Source: Patescibacteria group bacterium (GTDB lineage Bacteria; Patescibacteriota; Saccharimonadia; Saccharimonadales; CAIOMD01). From it: 8,496 nucleotides of DNA. This document shows, piece after piece, positions 6,024 to 8,496 of this stretch (its first letter is position 1; each line of letters begins with the position of its first letter). The notes beneath the pieces were generated by a model, which saw nothing but the letters and a program-made list of their open reading frames with translations, did no database searches and had not been told where the DNA came from. The translations under genes were made by a program, and so were the position numbers. The stretch lies in contig JALOQO010000019.1 of NCBI GenBank assembly GCA_025453305.1, forward strand, positions 1-8,496, written 5' to 3'.

Positions 6024-7303
6024 TGAACCATACAGTAGAAAAAGTTCGGCTAAAAAACGGGGCCGAAGGCCTACTTATTGATATACCGGCGGTAGATGTA
6101 ATGAGCTACGACATTGTTTTTAGAGCTGGCGATTACTTATCACCAGCCGATAAAACCGACACTGCGCATCTTATGGAACATTTAGTTTTGGGCGCCAACA
6201 AACGGTACCCATCGTCCAAAAAGTACAACCGTGCATTTACAAAATATGGTGCCTACAACAATGCTTATACCGGTGATTACCATATGGGTTATGATGCCGA
6301 ATGTGCCGCCAGCGAGGCCTATCGTATTACCGATTTGCTATTTGCGGCAATTGAACAACCGCTTTTTACCAACAAAGAATTTAAGTCCGAAATGGGTAAT
6401 GTAGACGAAGAGCTAAAAATGCGCCGTAATTACCACGAAACAGAGCTAGGTTTAAGCTTGCAAAATGCGCTCGGGCTTGTACCAAAATCGTTCACAGAAA
6501 GAATCAAGCAATTACCTAATATAAAGCTCAAAGATGTAAATGACCATTACAAAAACACCCATTTTAGCAGCAATATGCGCTTTCTTATTGCCGGCCCTTT
6601 GGCAAAATATCGTAACAAAATGCTTGGTCGTATAGAAAACACTCTTTTGCCAGTGGGCAATGGGCTTATAGATTTACCGAACGAGAAGCCAATTAATCTG
6701 GGTAAACCAATTGTTCTTACAAATAATCACCTAGATAATGTTTGCTATAGGTGGGAATCGGTTTTGCCAATTTTAGACAATCAACTACAGCGCGATAGTA
6801 TGCTTATGGTTTTAGAGGCATTGTTTAATGGCTTTAATTCTAAAGTTTTTGGCAGGCTTCGCGAACTTGGTTTAGCATATGGGATTTATTCTAGTTTGTA
6901 TGAAACAAAAAATAATTCGATATTTACAATTAGCGGGCAAGTTCAGGCATCGAACATTATTAAGCTATCAAAAATATTAAGACAAGAACTAAATAAGATT
7001 GCAGACACCGGAGTATCACCAACACTCCTTAACGAACTTAAAAAGCGATCAATTGGTAGCCTGGTGCGGTCTAATCAAACTGCCGGCGCTATTTCTAATT
7101 GGTATAACGGGCCGTTTACAATGTTCGGCAGGCACGAACCATTTAGCGATTTACCAAATAGAATATCGTCGGTTACTAACCAAACCGTAATCGAGGCCGC
7201 CAATACTTTGATTAATAGTAAAATTAATGGTGTTGGTTTTATGCATAACCCAAGCGATAAACTAAATGCCGATAAAATACAACAAATTTTAATTGGGCAA
7301 TAA
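6023..7303 (+). CDS. M16 family zinc metallopeptidase (pitrilysin / processing-peptidase type)
   Basis: Clamshell zinc protease family that includes mitochondrial processing peptidase and bacterial YmxG/YmfH-type proteins, which degrade or trim short peptides. The inverted zinc motif HxxEH is H49-L-M-E52-H53. The third ligand fits Glu130, at the family spacing of 76 residues after the motif, in a V-D-E-E-L context. The second half keeps the substrate-positioning pair Arg280 and Tyr286 in an LRELGLAYG segment. With 426 residues and two M16 halves, this is one single-chain unit that would act as a dimer, apparently catalytically complete. No signal peptide or membrane segment is visible, so it is probably cytoplasmic. 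The start overlaps the secA stop by one base (TAATG), indicating translational coupling. The context suggests, but does not prove, that it handles peptides linked to export, such as cleaved signal peptides. Exact substrate and subfamily cannot be read from the sequence. Confidence 0.9.
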   Translation: MNHTVEKVRLKNGAEGLLIDIPAVDVMSYDIVFRAGDYLSPADKTDTAHLMEHLVLGANKRYPSSKKYNRAFTKYGAYNNAYTGDYHMGYDAECAASEAYRITDLLFAAIEQPLFTNKEFKSEMGNVDEELKMRRNYHETELGLSLQNALGLVPKSFTERIKQLPNIKLKDVNDHYKNTHFSSNMRFLIAGPLAKYRNKMLGRIENTLLPVGNGLIDLPNEKPINLGKPIVLTNNHLDNVCYRWESVLPILDNQLQRDSMLMVLEALFNGFNSKVFGRLRELGLAYGIYSSLYETKNNSIFTISGQVQASNIIKLSKILRQELNKIADTGVSPTLLNELKKRSIGSLVRSNQTAGAISNWYNGPFTMFGRHEPFSDLPNRISSVTNQTVIEAANTLINSKINGVGFMHNPSDKLNADKIQQILIGQ

Positions 7304-7308
7304 AACAA

Positions 7309-8367
7309 ATGGACGATATTAAACTAGGCATTAAAAAACTCCAGTCCGACTTGGGCGAAATATTGCCTAGTATTAATCTTGATACTAAAAACAAACAACT
7401 CCAAGAACTAACAAACAAACAAGCTAGCCCTGATTTTTGGTCTGATAGAGCAGGGGCTCAATTAGTAAATCAACAGATTAGCAAGTTAACAGCTATCACC
7501 AAGCCGTGGAACAAAATTATACTTAAAACACAAGAACTAAAAGAACTAGCCGACCTAAACGATAATACCCTAGCCAATGATTTATCTAAACAACTGGCCG
7601 ATTTACAGCAGGAATTTTTGATACTAAAAAAGCAGGCTATGTTTAATGGGCCATATGATGATCACGATGTTATTATGACTATTTTTGCCGGGGCAGGCGG
7701 AACAGATGCTCAAGATTGGGCGGGTATGCTTGAGCGAATGTATTTAAGATGGGCCGAGCAAGAACCTGATACTTCTGCAAAAATTTTGGACGAATCGGCA
7801 GGTGAAGAAGCCGGTATTAAAAGTACAACAATAGAAATCTCTGGGTCTTTGGTATACGGCAAACTACGCGGTGAACACGGGGTACACCGGCTTGTTAGGC
7901 TTAGCCCATTTAATGCCGATAATTTAAGGCAAACCAGTTTTGCCAAGGTTGATGTTTTACCAAAAATCGATGCCCCAGAAGAAGTCGTAATAGACGAAAA
8001 AGATTTAAAAATAGATGTTTATAGGGCAGGTGGCCACGGTGGCCAAAGTGTAAACACTACAGATAGCGCAGTTCGTATTACGCATTTACCAACCGGTATT
8101 GCTGTTGCTATTCAAAACGAACGATCGCAACTGCAAAATAAAGAAACAGCAATGACTATTTTAAGATCAAAATTGGCCCAATTGCAATTAGAGCAACATG
8201 CTACTACCATTCAAGATTTAAAAGGCCCTAACGAGCAAGCGGCTTGGGGCAACCAAATAAGAAACTATGTTTTGCACCCATATAATATGGTAAAAGATAC
8301 CCGCACAAAAGCCGAAACATCCGATGTAAAGGGTGTTTTAAATGGCGATTTAAGTAAGTTTATTTAG
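7309..8367 (+). CDS. prfB: Peptide chain release factor 2 (RF2)
   Basis: Recognises UGA and UAA stop codons in the ribosomal A site and triggers release of the finished peptide. Two diagnostic motifs are present: the stop-codon reading tripeptide S199-P200-F201 specific to RF2, and the catalytic GGQ at 244-246 in an AGGHGGQSVN context. The Gln is the residue usually methylated by PrmC. The N-terminal helical domain is complete and the length (352) is normal. Many bacteria autoregulate prfB by a +1 frameshift at an in-frame UGA near codon 25. Here the frame is continuous, with CTT-GAT (Leu24-Asp25) at 7378-7383 where the shift site would be, so that control is absent. The start lies five bases after the M16 stop with no clear Shine-Dalgarno, suggesting translation by coupling. 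It is the last gene of the secA operon, before a strong terminator. The gene shows that UGA serves as stop here. Confidence 0.98.
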   Translation: MDDIKLGIKKLQSDLGEILPSINLDTKNKQLQELTNKQASPDFWSDRAGAQLVNQQISKLTAITKPWNKIILKTQELKELADLNDNTLANDLSKQLADLQQEFLILKKQAMFNGPYDDHDVIMTIFAGAGGTDAQDWAGMLERMYLRWAEQEPDTSAKILDESAGEEAGIKSTTIEISGSLVYGKLRGEHGVHRLVRLSPFNADNLRQTSFAKVDVLPKIDAPEEVVIDEKDLKIDVYRAGGHGGQSVNTTDSAVRITHLPTGIAVAIQNERSQLQNKETAMTILRSKLAQLQLEQHATTIQDLKGPNEQAAWGNQIRNYVLHPYNMVKDTRTKAETSDVKGVLNGDLSKFI

Positions 8368-8374
8368 TTTTAAT

Positions 8375-8434
8375 GGTTATGATTGTAAAGTTTGGGGCCC
8401 CGCCTGTGGCGGGGCTTTACTAACCTTCTTTTTT
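8375..8434 (+). terminator. Rho-independent terminator of the secA-M16-prfB operon
   Basis: The core hairpin is GCCCCGCC at 8397-8404 pairing with GGCGGGGC at 8408-8415 around a TGT loop. Outer arms GTAAA (8385-8389) with TTTAC (8416-8420) and GGTTA (8375-8379) with TAACC (8421-8425) extend it with bulges. A T-rich tract (8426-8434) follows. It starts just after the prfB TAG. On the minus strand no good T-run follows, so it is mainly a plus-strand signal. Confidence 0.85.
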
Positions 8435-8441
8435 CTACCAG

Positions 8442-8457
8442 TCCGTCAGCTGACGGA
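8442..8457. repeat. Perfect 16-base palindrome
   Basis: TCCGTCAGCTGACGGA is fully self-complementary with no spacer. Immediately after it lies a small hairpin, AGGC (8459-8462) with GCCT (8469-8472) around six A. It occurs once here, in the intergenic tail after the prfB terminator. It could be a copy of a dispersed palindromic repeat or a dimeric protein site; the window cannot tell which. Confidence 0.5.
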
Positions 8458-8496
8458 AAGGCAAAAAAGCCTCGGCGCTCATAAAGCAATTCTTAT

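Noticed and set aside
8435..8494. Minus-strand open frame running in from the right edge and ending with TAG at 8435-8437
   Set aside because: Only 19 codons are visible, with no recognisable motif. It runs through the palindrome and could easily be chance, although the tail of a convergent gene cannot be excluded.

Overview
The window looks like a Patescibacteria (CPR) chromosome segment, most likely Candidatus Saccharibacteria. The gene calls rest on motifs read directly from translations; the lineage call is an inference. It is supported by the SecA (about 20 extra residues after the first helicase motifs, a Lys/Arg-rich tail and no zinc-finger C-terminus), by the N-terminal membrane anchor containing GFAHL on the minus-strand gene, by compact gene packing and by AT-leaning codon use. 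TGA is a true stop (it ends serS) and a complete RF2 gene is present, so the standard bacterial code applies. This argues against the UGA-recoding Gracilibacteria and Absconditabacteria.

Layout. Positions 1-621 (minus strand, 3' end outside the window) encode a membrane-anchored FG-GAP/VCBS beta-propeller protein. Its first ~35 codons look native to a CPR genome, while the rest resembles Bacteroidota FG-GAP proteins in sequence, base composition and codon use. A 90-base AT-rich divergent spacer separates it from serS (712-2013), which overlaps hpf (2010-2396) by four bases. A 181-base spacer with an inverted repeat, a consensus promoter and a palindrome at the predicted transcription start leads into an unrecognised 211-residue gene (2578-3213), closed by a near-perfect intrinsic terminator. 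After a 227-base spacer come secA (3441-6023), an M16 zinc metallopeptidase (6023-7303) and prfB (7309-8367), packed as one operon and closed by a GC-rich terminator. The last ~60 bases hold a 16-base perfect palindrome and no supportable gene.

How the genes work together. Most are housekeeping: seryl-tRNA charging, ribosome hibernation, Sec protein export, peptide processing and termination at UGA/UAA. The order hpf-secA-prfB is a known conserved neighbourhood in Gram-positive bacteria such as Bacillus. Here it is kept but carries two extra genes: the self-contained unknown cassette between hpf and secA, and the M16 peptidase between secA and prfB.

The two accessory-looking parts are the apparently chimeric beta-propeller gene at the left edge and the unknown gene with its own strong promoter, palindrome and terminator. 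I did not find a CRISPR array, tRNA, rRNA, insertion sequence or recognisable defence system.
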